Positions 33,645 to 40,537 of a stretch of 40,537 bases of DNA are shown here, piece after piece. Below the pieces are notes generated by a model. That model made no database searches. It was not told the origin of the DNA and saw only the letters and a program-made list of their open reading frames with translations. Position numbers and translations under genes: made by a program. The stretch covers positions 1-40,537 of the forward strand of contig JAFGPP010000040.1 in NCBI GenBank assembly GCA_016936135.1, in the 5' to 3' direction. This DNA is from Thermoplasmatota archaeon. Its GTDB lineage: Archaea > Thermoplasmatota > E2 > DHVEG-1. Every line of letters starts with the position of its first letter. The first letter of the stretch is position 1.

Positions 33645-34850
33645 ATGAAATGTATAATGCTTGCCGCTGGTGAAGGAAAAAGAGTTCATCCTTTGACCTT
33701 TACACGTCCAAAAGTAATGCTACCTATTGCAAATAAACCATTACTTGAATACAATATTATAAATACTAAAAAAGCAGGTGTTAGAGATTTTATTTTTATA
33801 GTTGGTTATAAAAGTGAGATGGTTAGAAATTATTTCAAAGATGGGAAAAAATGGAATGTTAAAATAGAATATGTCAACCAAGGAACGCCTCAAGGAACTG
33901 CCCATGCAATAGGATTAGTTGAAAAATTTGTTGATGACTTTGTAGTTATTTCTGGCGATACAATATTTGGTGAAAAGGACATTAAAAAAATTGTTAAGAC
34001 AAAAAACAGCATTGGTATTTTTAAAGTAGAAAATGCCGATGAATACGGTATTGTTGAAACCAAAGGAAAAAGACTTGTAAAAATATACGAAAAAATGCCC
34101 AATCCTTTTATAAACATTATAAACGCAGGTATATACAATTTCAACAGAGAAATTTTTAATTTCATTAAACTAACAAAAAAATCAATTCGTGGCGAATATG
34201 AAATTACCGATGCCATCAATATGATAAATAATAAAAAAACCATAAAAGTAGTTATGTTAAATGAATGGAGAGATGTAGTTTACCCTTGGCATCTTTTAGA
34301 CGCAAATGAAGAAATTTTAGAAAAATTAGAAAAAAAGATAGATGGAAACATTGAGAAAAATGCAACAGTCAAAGGCAAAGTAATAATTGGAAAAAATACA
34401 ATAGTTAAGAGTGGTAGTTATATTGAAGGGCCGGTAATTATTGGTGATAACTGTAAAATTGGTCCAAATTGCTACATTAGACCTTATACTTCAATTGGTA
34501 ATGAGTGTCATATCGGCAATGCTTGCGAAATAAAAAACTCAATAGTTATGGATAATAGCAATATTCCTCATCAAAATTACGTTGGGGATTCTGTTATTGG
34601 ACAGAATTGTAACCTTGGCGCGGGAACTAAAATTGCAAATCTAAGACTTGATAAGAAAAATATTTTTGTTGTTTTAAATGGGAAAAAAATTGACACGAAA
34701 AGAAGGAAGTTTGGTACAATTATTGGAGATAATGTTCAGACAGGAATAAACTCAGTTATTGATGTTGGAAGTATAATCGGAAATAATGTTTTTATCGGAC
34801 CCGGTGCCCAAGTTTTAGGAGAATTGATGCCAAATTCAAGGATATTTTAG
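33645..34850 (+). CDS. glmU: Bifunctional GlmU-like UDP-GlcNAc synthase (second copy)
   Basis: 401 residues. N-terminal nucleotidyltransferase (AAGEGKRVHPLTFTRPKVML; GTAHAIGLVEK; SGDTIFGEKD) and C-terminal left-handed beta-helix (VIIGDNCKIGPNCYIRPYTS). The C-terminal part carries GAGTKIANLRLDKKN, the stretch associated with acetyl-CoA-dependent N-acetylation in archaeal GlmU/ST0452-type enzymes, preceded by NYVGDSVIGQNCNL. It therefore probably turns glucosamine-1-phosphate into UDP-GlcNAc (acetylation then uridylylation). Starts with AGGA 7 bp upstream of ATG 33645, 9 bp after glmS. Confidence 0.88.
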   Translation: MKCIMLAAGEGKRVHPLTFTRPKVMLPIANKPLLEYNIINTKKAGVRDFIFIVGYKSEMVRNYFKDGKKWNVKIEYVNQGTPQGTAHAIGLVEKFVDDFVVISGDTIFGEKDIKKIVKTKNSIGIFKVENADEYGIVETKGKRLVKIYEKMPNPFINIINAGIYNFNREIFNFIKLTKKSIRGEYEITDAINMINNKKTIKVVMLNEWRDVVYPWHLLDANEEILEKLEKKIDGNIEKNATVKGKVIIGKNTIVKSGSYIEGPVIIGDNCKIGPNCYIRPYTSIGNECHIGNACEIKNSIVMDNSNIPHQNYVGDSVIGQNCNLGAGTKIANLRLDKKNIFVVLNGKKIDTKRRKFGTIIGDNVQTGINSVIDVGSIIGNNVFIGPGAQVLGELMPNSRIF

Positions 34851-34908
34851 AAATATTTATTATAACCTGAATTTCGCAGGTGACCGATCTTTTATTGATT
34901 AAAACACA

Positions 34909-35070
34909 TTTCGCACTTCACCATATTTTCCGATTTTCAGTCATCTAAAAAGGCTGAAAAACCTATGATCCCGGTGTTTTTCCACAAAAAACCAGGGTAT
35001 TGATCCAGTCAAAATTGGAAAAACACGGTTTTTCACCCCGTTTTTACCCACAATGATGGTAAGTGCGAAA
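34909..35070. repeat. Imperfect inverted repeat in the 445-bp glmU-wzx gap
   Basis: TTTCGCACTTCACCAT (34909-34924) matches the reverse complement of ATGGTAAGTGCGAAA (35056-35070) but for one missing base. The left arm lies 17 bp past the transposase stop (34941), where an insertion-sequence end is expected; the right arm lies inside the transposase reading frame. It could be a leftover inverted terminal repeat and its internal copy. Confidence 0.35.
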
Positions 35071-35207
35071 TTACTTGGGCTTTGCATGATGAATTTTGTA
35101 GAAACATGACGTAACAGGTCATGCTTGTATCGCAGCATACTTATGACAAGCTGAGCAAGGAACACACCAACAGATGTAGTCAAGAGCGTGTGCAGCCTCG
35201 AACCTAT
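34941..35207 (-). pseudogene. C-terminal remnant of an insertion-sequence transposase
   Basis: 89 codons are open between a TAG at 35208-35210 and TGA 34941-34943, with no start codon of its own beyond an internal TTG. The text RLHTLLTTSVGVFLAQLVIS, then MLRYKHDLLRHVSTKFIMQS and SNFALTIIVGKNGVK, has the look of the last part of DDE transposases common in archaeal genomes (IS4/IS1634-type C-termini), recalled from general knowledge and not checked. The catalytic part is gone, so the element is dead. Base composition is richer in G+C than the neighbours. The rest of the gap (34851-34908, 35214-35262) shows nothing clear. Confidence 0.5.
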
Positions 35208-35262
35208 CTACAAGCATTTGTTTTAATTACTTGCAAAATTTTTCTGGAATGTTATAACTAAC

Positions 35263-35270
35263 ATATAAAT
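35263..35270 (+). promoter_or_regulatory. TATA box for the flippase gene
   Basis: ATATAAAT is centred about 29 bp before the ATG at 35296 and predicts a leaderless or nearly leaderless transcript. It follows directly after the transposase remnant. Confidence 0.45.
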
Positions 35271-35295
35271 ATTTTATTCATATATTGTCAAGCAA

Positions 35296-36870
35296 ATGAT
35301 CGCAAGAAAGTCAATGCTTGTTGTAATATCAACATTTACCGCAAGGATATTAGGTTGGATATATTTCTTTGTGTTGGCGAAACTATGGGGTAATTTTACA
35401 CCTAGAGCAATAGGAGTTATTGGTTTTGCCATTTCATTTATCGAACTTTTTAATATAATCAGCGACTTGGGTTTTAATGCAGCTCATGTTAAGAGAATAT
35501 CAGAGGGTAAGAATATTAGTGAATGCCTAGCCACATTTACAGTTATAAAGATAATTCTCACAAGTTTAATGATAATAATATTTTTATCTATCAAGACAAT
35601 TTTCTCTATTCAATTTTTTGATGCAACAACTGAAAACGCAATTTTTATTCTGCTTATTTATTATATTTTTTTAGATTTTTACCAAATAGCATATTTCACA
35701 TTTGAAGGGACTAGAGAAGTAGTTAAAAGAGAATTAATGACAATAATGCAAAGTGTTAAAACGCCGTTAATTATTATCATAGGTCTTGCAGGTGTAAGTA
35801 GTGAAAATATTAAACCTTTGATCACATGGCCAGAATTTTTAAAACCTTTTCAAACTTACATTTCAATTCACACTTATGGTTCACTAGCAATGGCCTATTT
35901 AATCTCATCAGTTTTTATTTTTATAACAGGATTTTGGCTTCTTAGAAAATATCAGTTTGGAAAACCCAATTGGGGTTTGTTTAAGGGTTACATTAAATTC
36001 GCTTTACCGACTGTATTATTGTCCACGATGCATATTATATCCACCAATGTAGATAAAGTAATGTTAGGTTATTTTTGGACAAGCACAGAGGTGGGATATT
36101 ATTTCTCTGTTCAGCAATTTTTTCAAATAATACTAATTATCTCAGGATCTGTAGGAATTGTTCTTTTCCCATCAATTTCGGAATTTCATTCTAAAAAAGA
36201 TTTTGTTAAAATTGAAAAAACAACACATCTCGCAGAAAGATATATTTCATTATCAATAATGCCAATTGTTGTAGTTGTAGTGGTTTTTTCAAAGCAGATA
36301 ATCAATACAATGTTAAATGATAGCTTTTTACCTGCCTCAACACTCCTTTCATTTCTAACAATTTATGCCTTTATTGCAAGTCTTATGATACCTTATTATT
36401 CATTAATAAAGGGATATGATAAACCAATATTATTAACAATTATTGGATGTATTATGTTTTTAATAAATGTTGTACTTAATTATTTATTAATTCCACAATG
36501 GGGTCTTCTTTCCTCTTTTGGAGTTTACGCCCATACCGGGGCAGGTTTTGCAACTTCAATTTCTGGATTCATAGGGCTAATCGGCTATCTTCTGGCAGCC
36601 AAGAAATATACTGGATTTAAGTTAATGCAAAGATACATGCCTTATCATTTATTTGCTGGAATAATTATGGGGGTGTCAATTTACTTAATTAACAATTTTA
36701 TTTCATTAACAAGATGGTATCATTTAATTATTTTTTCAGTTTTAGGGTTATTGGTATATTTGGTGGTACTTTACATTTTGAAGGAATTTAAAAAAGAAGA
36801 TCTAAACTTTTTCTTGAAAATGTTTCACATTAAAAGTATGGTTTCCTATATAAAATCTGAACTAAAATAA
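35296..36870 (+). CDS. Wzx-type polysaccharide/oligosaccharide flippase (MOP superfamily)
   Basis: 524 residues with twelve to fourteen membrane helices. The N-terminus KSMLVVISTFTARILGWIYF, the conserved acidic/polar loop DLGFNAAHVKRISEG and NVDKVMLGYFWTSTEVGYYF are characteristic of the RfbX/Wzx group, which flips lipid-linked sugar chains to the outer membrane face. The C-terminal quarter is Leu/Ile-rich and ends with a short charged tail (KEFKKEDLNFFLKMF). The gene is transcribed opposite to the glycan genes 36.9-40.5 kb, and its stop is 14 bp from the methyltransferase stop. Confidence 0.88.
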   Translation: MIARKSMLVVISTFTARILGWIYFFVLAKLWGNFTPRAIGVIGFAISFIELFNIISDLGFNAAHVKRISEGKNISECLATFTVIKIILTSLMIIIFLSIKTIFSIQFFDATTENAIFILLIYYIFLDFYQIAYFTFEGTREVVKRELMTIMQSVKTPLIIIIGLAGVSSENIKPLITWPEFLKPFQTYISIHTYGSLAMAYLISSVFIFITGFWLLRKYQFGKPNWGLFKGYIKFALPTVLLSTMHIISTNVDKVMLGYFWTSTEVGYYFSVQQFFQIILIISGSVGIVLFPSISEFHSKKDFVKIEKTTHLAERYISLSIMPIVVVVVVFSKQIINTMLNDSFLPASTLLSFLTIYAFIASLMIPYYSLIKGYDKPILLTIIGCIMFLINVVLNYLLIPQWGLLSSFGVYAHTGAGFATSISGFIGLIGYLLAAKKYTGFKLMQRYMPYHLFAGIIMGVSIYLINNFISLTRWYHLIIFSVLGLLVYLVVLYILKEFKKEDLNFFLKMFHIKSMVSYIKSELK

Positions 36871-36884
36871 AATTAATAAAAATA

Positions 36885-37613
36885 TTATTTAGTAATCTCC
36901 ATTAAACATAAGAATTTGTCTTTAGGCGGTTGTGGATTTTCATTAAAAAATGTTTTCACATCAATTCTCATCTGTTTCCAGGCATGGCCAAAGATTTTTT
37001 TAAAAAAATAAACACAAACTTTTTTCGAATTAAATTTATAATATTCTTCTCCATACAAACTATTATCTATCTCGCAATTGTCTTGGCCAATAGGAAAAGT
37101 AATAATAAATTCTCCGTCCTCTTTTAACAGATTATTGATAACATGATCCATATTTTTAAATGCATATGATGTAAACTTTTCGTCTTTAATAGGCTTATAA
37201 TCCGGATTATTACCACCATCTGAATCCATATGTTCAAATGTTGATATTGAATAGATAAAATCATATTTTTCTTCAGCTATATAATCTTTAATGTCCAAAT
37301 TTATTACATCATAAGCCATTTCAAATTTATCAAGAGTGTCTTTTTTTTTAAAATCTTTAAATTCTTCATAATAATGCTTTGTAACATTACCAATCTCAAG
37401 CACTATATTGTGGGGATATCTAGTTAAATAGAATTTAATAAGTGGTATTTCTATTGCTCTGGGTGTTACACTAAAATTATTATATGAATGGAAAAAATAT
37501 TGCATTTTGGTGTTATTAAATTCAAAGTACTCTCGATATTTCATTTTTATATTTATCAAAGCCTGAATAATTTTCATATCAGGTAAAAATAACTTAATTA
37601 TGTAACCTATCAA
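36885..37613 (-). CDS. SAM-dependent methyltransferase-like protein
   Basis: 242 residues. The start is taken as TTG 37613 because GGAG lies 7 bp ahead inside the last codons of the preceding glycosyltransferase gene; an ATG at 37577 has no site. Class I Rossmann marks: VLEIGN at 71-76 (motif I), INLDI (motif II-like acidic strand) and YDFIYSISTFEHMDSDG (motif IV). The family sits in surface-glycan loci, where it methylates sugars or their lipid carriers; the acceptor is not known. Confidence 0.7.
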   Translation of the reverse strand: MIGYIIKLFLPDMKIIQALINIKMKYREYFEFNNTKMQYFFHSYNNFSVTPRAIEIPLIKFYLTRYPHNIVLEIGNVTKHYYEEFKDFKKKDTLDKFEMAYDVINLDIKDYIAEEKYDFIYSISTFEHMDSDGGNNPDYKPIKDEKFTSYAFKNMDHVINNLLKEDGEFIITFPIGQDNCEIDNSLYGEEYYKFNSKKVCVYFFKKIFGHAWKQMRIDVKTFFNENPQPPKDKFLCLMEITK

Positions 37614-37614
37614 G

Positions 37615-38595
37615 TTATTTCTCCAAATTTACCATCACCCCATTAAACAACTTGACAAATTTTTTTTTAAAAAAGTTGAATGTGTTAAAAATGAAAAATT
37701 TTGCTTTTAATTTTCTGTATTTTTTCTTCTTAAATTTTTGTAATTCATTATACCATTTTATATTTGTATTTTTTATCCAATCTTGATTTAATTTCATTAG
37801 ATTTAGGAAAAGATGATTATCATTATCTAAATCTGGATAAAAGCTGGGGTCAAGATATTTCACTGTTGCCATACAAGTGTTTTCAATCCTTTTTTCCCAA
37901 TTTTTAATGTCTGTAATCTCGACTACAGGAGTATTGAAAATGAGTCTACTGCCTCTTTTTTCCTTATCTGATTCATACATCAGATTTTCAGTTGTATTAT
38001 GAAAATGGTATGTCGTATCAATCTTGCCAAATGTATAACCCGATTTTTCTGCTACCTGTTTAGCTAGAATGTCTACCATCCTCCAGGCATAGTCATCATC
38101 AACATGAAAATTTTTGAAGCATTCTTTTTTTGCAAGCCAAGGCGCACCCATAGGACGTTTAGAGTTGTCTATACTTGTCGGTTCAACTCTGAAAAATTCA
38201 TAACGCATAATTCGCTTGCAGCCAAAAAAATCATATTTTTTTTTGTGTTTAATCATATCATTATACCAACCCTCGGGAAAGGTAATATCAGCATCAAGAA
38301 ATAATATCCATGGAGTTGCAGCACGCCCAAGCATGAATTCATAAGCTTTACCGGTCGTCCTCATATCTGGTCTAATGTGGATTTCCATCCTAGGGTATTT
38401 TTTAATAATTTCAATTGTTTTATCCTTAGATCCGCCGTCCACTACTATAACTCTATTAACAGGAACTTCCCTATATAATGAATCTAAACAATTTTCCAAA
38501 TAAGGTTCTGCATCAAGTGTTGGTAATATTACATCTACTGGTTCAAGACTGGGTTCCTTAATCATTCTATCGGTATTTTCATATTTTCCTAACAT
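37615..38595 (-). CDS. Family 2 glycosyltransferase
   Basis: 326 residues from ATG 38595, where GGGG precedes at 8 bp; a longer frame from TTG 38640 is discarded. GT-A fold: VDVILPTLDAEPYLENCLDS (about 20-39), VVDGGSKDKTIE, and the metal site D101-A-D103 (WILFLDADITFPEGW). A His-rich region (KIDTTYHFHNTTEN) could bind the acceptor. It lies in an operon with the methyltransferase (1-bp gap) and follows a GNAT gene. It probably adds a sugar to a surface glycan; donor unknown. Confidence 0.85.
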   Translation of the reverse strand: MLGKYENTDRMIKEPSLEPVDVILPTLDAEPYLENCLDSLYREVPVNRVIVVDGGSKDKTIEIIKKYPRMEIHIRPDMRTTGKAYEFMLGRAATPWILFLDADITFPEGWYNDMIKHKKKYDFFGCKRIMRYEFFRVEPTSIDNSKRPMGAPWLAKKECFKNFHVDDDYAWRMVDILAKQVAEKSGYTFGKIDTTYHFHNTTENLMYESDKEKRGSRLIFNTPVVEITDIKNWEKRIENTCMATVKYLDPSFYPDLDNDNHLFLNLMKLNQDWIKNTNIKWYNELQKFKKKKYRKLKAKFFIFNTFNFFKKKFVKLFNGVMVNLEK

Positions 38596-38618
38596 TATTA
38601 ATTCCCCAATTATTGATT

Positions 38619-39053
38619 TTATAATGATTTTTCCATCCAAATTTCGTGTTCTGTTAACTTAAAACCGTTTTTTTTGTATAACATAAGTGCTGCCTTATTT
38701 TTCCAATTCACTCTTAATTTGACTTTTTTATATCCAATTTTTTGTGCTTGCTGTAATGTTAATTTTGTGAGAGTATTGCCGAAATTTTTACCTCTATAGG
38801 GTGGAAATATAACTATTCCAAATGTTGGTATTTCAAATTTACCAAATGTACGTAGCATACTATATCCAATAATATCATTATTATCAGGGTTAATTAATAC
38901 AAAATAAAAATCATCCTTTTTATTTTTCATAGTAAAATAATTTTTTGTGAGTTGTTCTTTTTTAAATGGGTGTGGATTGAAATAAAATTTCTCTTTAGAA
39001 TCCAATTTTATCAGTTTTTCAAGTAATTTTGGTATGTGATCCAGTTTCAGCAA
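38619..39053 (-). CDS. GNAT family N-acetyltransferase
   Basis: 144 residues on the conservative start TTG 39053. The acetyl-CoA binding loop reads IFPPYRGKNFGNTLTKLTLQ (motif A; the usual Q/RxxGxG/A becomes YRGKNFG), and the C-terminal strand is LRVNWKNKAALMLYKKNGFK. The family signature F-x-P-H-P-F is present. Upstream of TTG the frame stays open and sensible (IEKNSEFQLLKLDHIPKLLE) with AGGGGGC at 39085-39091, 8 bp before an ATA at 39077, so the true start may lie there, giving 152 residues. It probably acetylates an amino sugar in the surface-glycan pathway. Confidence 0.75.
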   Translation of the reverse strand: MLKLDHIPKLLEKLIKLDSKEKFYFNPHPFKKEQLTKNYFTMKNKKDDFYFVLINPDNNDIIGYSMLRTFGKFEIPTFGIVIFPPYRGKNFGNTLTKLTLQQAQKIGYKKVKLRVNWKNKAALMLYKKNGFKLTEHEIWMEKSL

Positions 39054-39227
39054 TTGGAATTCGGAATTTTTTTCTATATGTATTGCCCCCTGGAAACTGA
39101 AATTTTTATTTTTATAAATTATCTTTTAATTTTAACAATATTAAATTATCTTAATTATTATCTTCACAAATTTCCACACATTACAATTAAATCAATTGTA
39201 TTTTGCATATTAATTATCTATAATTAT

Positions 39228-40280
39228 CTAATATATCACTGATTTTTTTTTTAATTGTTTAACATCAGCCTGTACCATAATCTTTACAAGATCATTAAAA
39301 CCAATTTTTGGTTCCCAACCAAGTTCCTTTCTAGCTTTTGAAGAGTCGCCTAATAGAAAATCAACATCAGCAGGTCTAAAATAATCTGGAGATACTTCAA
39401 CAAGAACTTCTCCCGTTTCTGAATTTACTCCTCTCTCTTCAAATCCTTCTCCAATCCATTCTAAATTTATATCTATCTCCCTAAAAGCCGATTCTGCAAA
39501 ATTTCTTACACTATAAGATTCCCCTGTAGAAATAACATAATCATCAGGTCTTTTTTGCTGAAGCATCAACCACATAGCTTCTACGTAATCGGGGGCATAA
39601 CCCCAATCTCTTTTGGCATCAAGATTTCCTAAATACAATTTATTTTGTTTTCCTCTTAGAATGTTACTAATACTAAGAGTTATTTTTCTTGTAACAAAAT
39701 TCTCTCCTCTTCTTGGGGATTCATGATTAAATAAAATTCCATTGCATGCAAATAAATTGTACGCTTCTCGAAAATTTTTTGTTATATAAAAGGAATATAA
39801 TTTTGCAATTGCATATGGGCTCCTTGGGTTGAATGGTGTTTCTTCATTTTGCGGAATTATTTTTGAATTTCCAAATAGTTCACTTGTTGAGGCGTTATAA
39901 ATTTTTGTGGATTCTTGTAAGTCCAAAAATCTAACCGCCTCTAGAAGCCGAAGTGTACCTAAACCATCGGCATTTGCAGTATATTCTGGAACTTCGAATG
40001 ATATATGAACATGAGATTGAGCGGCTAGATGATATATTTCATGTGGTTGAATTTCTTTAATTATACGAATAAGATTGGAAGAATCAGTCATATCTCCGTA
40101 ATGAAGAATAAGATTTTCTCTTGTTGGATTATCATAGGAGTGTAAATGTTCAATACGTTCTCTATTGAAAGTACTTGCCCTTCTTACGAGTCCATGAACT
40201 TCATAATCTTTCTCTAATAAAAATTCTGCAAGATATGATCCATCCTGTCCTGTGACCCCGGTAATTAATGCCTTTTTTAT
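39228..40280 (-). CDS. gmd: GDP-mannose 4,6-dehydratase
   Basis: About 350 residues if translation starts at the ATA at 40278-40280, where [20 protein letters not shown] provides the expected N-terminus with G8-x2-G11-x2-G14 for NADP. The catalytic Tyr/Lys are in [10 protein letters not shown] (Y156, K160), with Ser in NASTSELFG. The enzyme turns GDP-mannose into GDP-4-keto-6-deoxymannose. The shorter frame from ATG 40091 would lose the cofactor-binding site and is unlikely; no ATG, GTG or TTG lies in frame between. The C-terminus is normal. Confidence 0.87.
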   Translation of the reverse strand: MKKALITGVTGQDGSYLAEFLLEKDYEVHGLVRRASTFNRERIEHLHSYDNPTRENLILHYGDMTDSSNLIRIIKEIQPHEIYHLAAQSHVHISFEVPEYTANADGLGTLRLLEAVRFLDLQESTKIYNASTSELFGNSKIIPQNEETPFNPRSPYAIAKLYSFYITKNFREAYNLFACNGILFNHESPRRGENFVTRKITLSISNILRGKQNKLYLGNLDAKRDWGYAPDYVEAMWLMLQQKRPDDYVISTGESYSVRNFAESAFREIDINLEWIGEGFEERGVNSETGEVLVEVSPDYFRPADVDFLLGDSSKARKELGWEPKIGFNDLVKIMVQADVKQLKKKSVIY

Positions 40281-40287
40281 ATTATTT

Positions 40288-40294
40288 TCACCTC
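40288..40294 (-). promoter_or_regulatory. Shine-Dalgarno of gmd that fixes its ATA start
   Basis: Minus-strand GAGGTGA is a near-perfect complement of the 16S 3' end and lies 7 bp before ATA 40278-40280, matching spacing of other starts in the window. Confidence 0.55.
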
Positions 40295-40389
40295 TTCTAA
40301 TATTATTGTTAATAACTATTTTTTGTAAATGAATAAATGCATATATTAAGTTAATTACTTTAATTTTTTATATTTTGACAATTTTATAT

Positions 40390-40537
40390 TTATATCATTA
40401 AATCAGTAATTTCTTGACAAATACAATCAATGTTATCATCAGAAAGGGTGGCAAATGAGGGAAAACTAATTACATTTTCAGCAATGTATTCAGCAACGGG
40501 CATATTTGAAGCTTTATAAATAGACATCAAACTGAAA
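40390..40537 (-). CDS. DegT/DnrJ/EryC1-family aminotransferase, C-terminal part
   Basis: Only the last 48 codons are in the window; the frame runs off the right edge. ASNMPVAEYIAENVISFPSF and ATLSDDNIDCICQEI match the C-terminal end of PLP-dependent sugar aminotransferases (usually P-xAExxxxxxxSLPxxxxLxxxxxxxI). Sited just upstream of gmd, it might act on the 4-keto sugar (perosamine synthase-like), which the fragment alone cannot prove. Confidence 0.6.
   Translation of the reverse strand, partial: FSLMSIYKASNMPVAEYIAENVISFPSFATLSDDNIDCICQEITDLMI

Noticed and set aside
34909-35070. A MITE bounded by the inverted repeats
   Set aside because: The right arm lies inside the transposase reading frame, so the stretch is part of an IS end and not an independent element.
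40091-40091. ATG 40091 as the gmd start
   Set aside because: It would drop the GxxGxxG cofactor site that is plainly encoded in frame just upstream.

Overview
The window reads as a piece of an A+T-rich archaeal chromosome, most likely Euryarchaeota/Thermoplasmatota-like. The lineage is inferred; the domain is better supported. Evidence for Archaea: a UbiA-type prenyltransferase of the digeranylgeranylglyceryl-phosphate synthase kind, TATA boxes about 26-35 bp upstream of leaderless starts alternating with Shine-Dalgarno (GGTG/GGAGG) starts, an archaeal-type ATP sulfurylase, archaeal sugar-1-phosphate nucleotidylyltransferase/acyltransferase proteins, and secreted C25-type peptidase and Ig-like proteins. 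There is no CRISPR array, rRNA or intact mobile element.

Layout. 1-6.3 kb: tRNA-Gly(CCC), a ferritin-like/VIT1 membrane protein, two secreted proteins (Ig-like; gingipain-like C25 peptidase) and an exported protein of unknown function. 6.4-15.6 kb (minus): pepD dipeptidase, then a tightly overlapping six-gene operon reading AGPS-like flavoprotein, GlpC/GlcF-like Fe-S protein, GlpA-like G3P dehydrogenase with an N-terminal BON-like domain, GlpB-like FAD/NAD oxidoreductase, DUF1667, glycerol kinase. A divergent LsrF/FbaB-type aldolase shares the promoter region. 16.6-20.9 kb: lemA-htpX, a DUF6498 gene broken by an in-frame TAA, an arrestin-like protein, a zinc alcohol dehydrogenase and an Lrp/AsnC regulator. 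21.2-24.5 kb: UbiA prenyltransferase, a prenol/dolichol-kinase-like protein and an atypical thymidylate-kinase-like protein (a probable isoprenoid phosphorylation/lipid module), a small structured transcript candidate, and purQ. 24.6-29.7 kb: a sulfate activation and transfer cluster made of a ribbon-helix-helix regulator, sat, a DHH phosphoesterase, cysC, a sulfotransferase-like protein and an SLC13 transporter. Five 8-bp repeats at exactly 10-bp spacing lie just upstream of the regulator. 29.7-30.6 kb: a tandem universal-stress-protein pseudogene with three lesions. 30.6-34.9 kb: GlmU-like, GlmS, GlmU-like (UDP-GlcNAc synthesis). 34.9-35.2 kb: remnant of a transposase 3' end. 35.3-40.5 kb: surface polysaccharide genes, namely a Wzx-type flippase, methyltransferase, family 2 glycosyltransferase, GNAT, GDP-mannose 4,6-dehydratase, and the C-terminus of a DegT/DnrJ-type aminotransferase.

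How they fit together. The right half looks devoted to building and decorating cell-surface glycans: amino sugar precursors, nucleotide-sugar modification, lipid-linked export, and possibly sulfation by PAPS made in the sulfate cluster. The DHH enzyme is a good candidate for removing the pAp by-product. The left operon appears to feed glycerol, via G3P and DHAP, towards the aldolase next door.

The most unusual observations are the helically phased operator-like array before the RHH gene, the self-contained sulfation module, a gmd gene whose only sensible start codon is ATA behind a perfect Shine-Dalgarno, the BON-like/GlpA fusion, and two nearby genes with nonsense or frameshift lesions.
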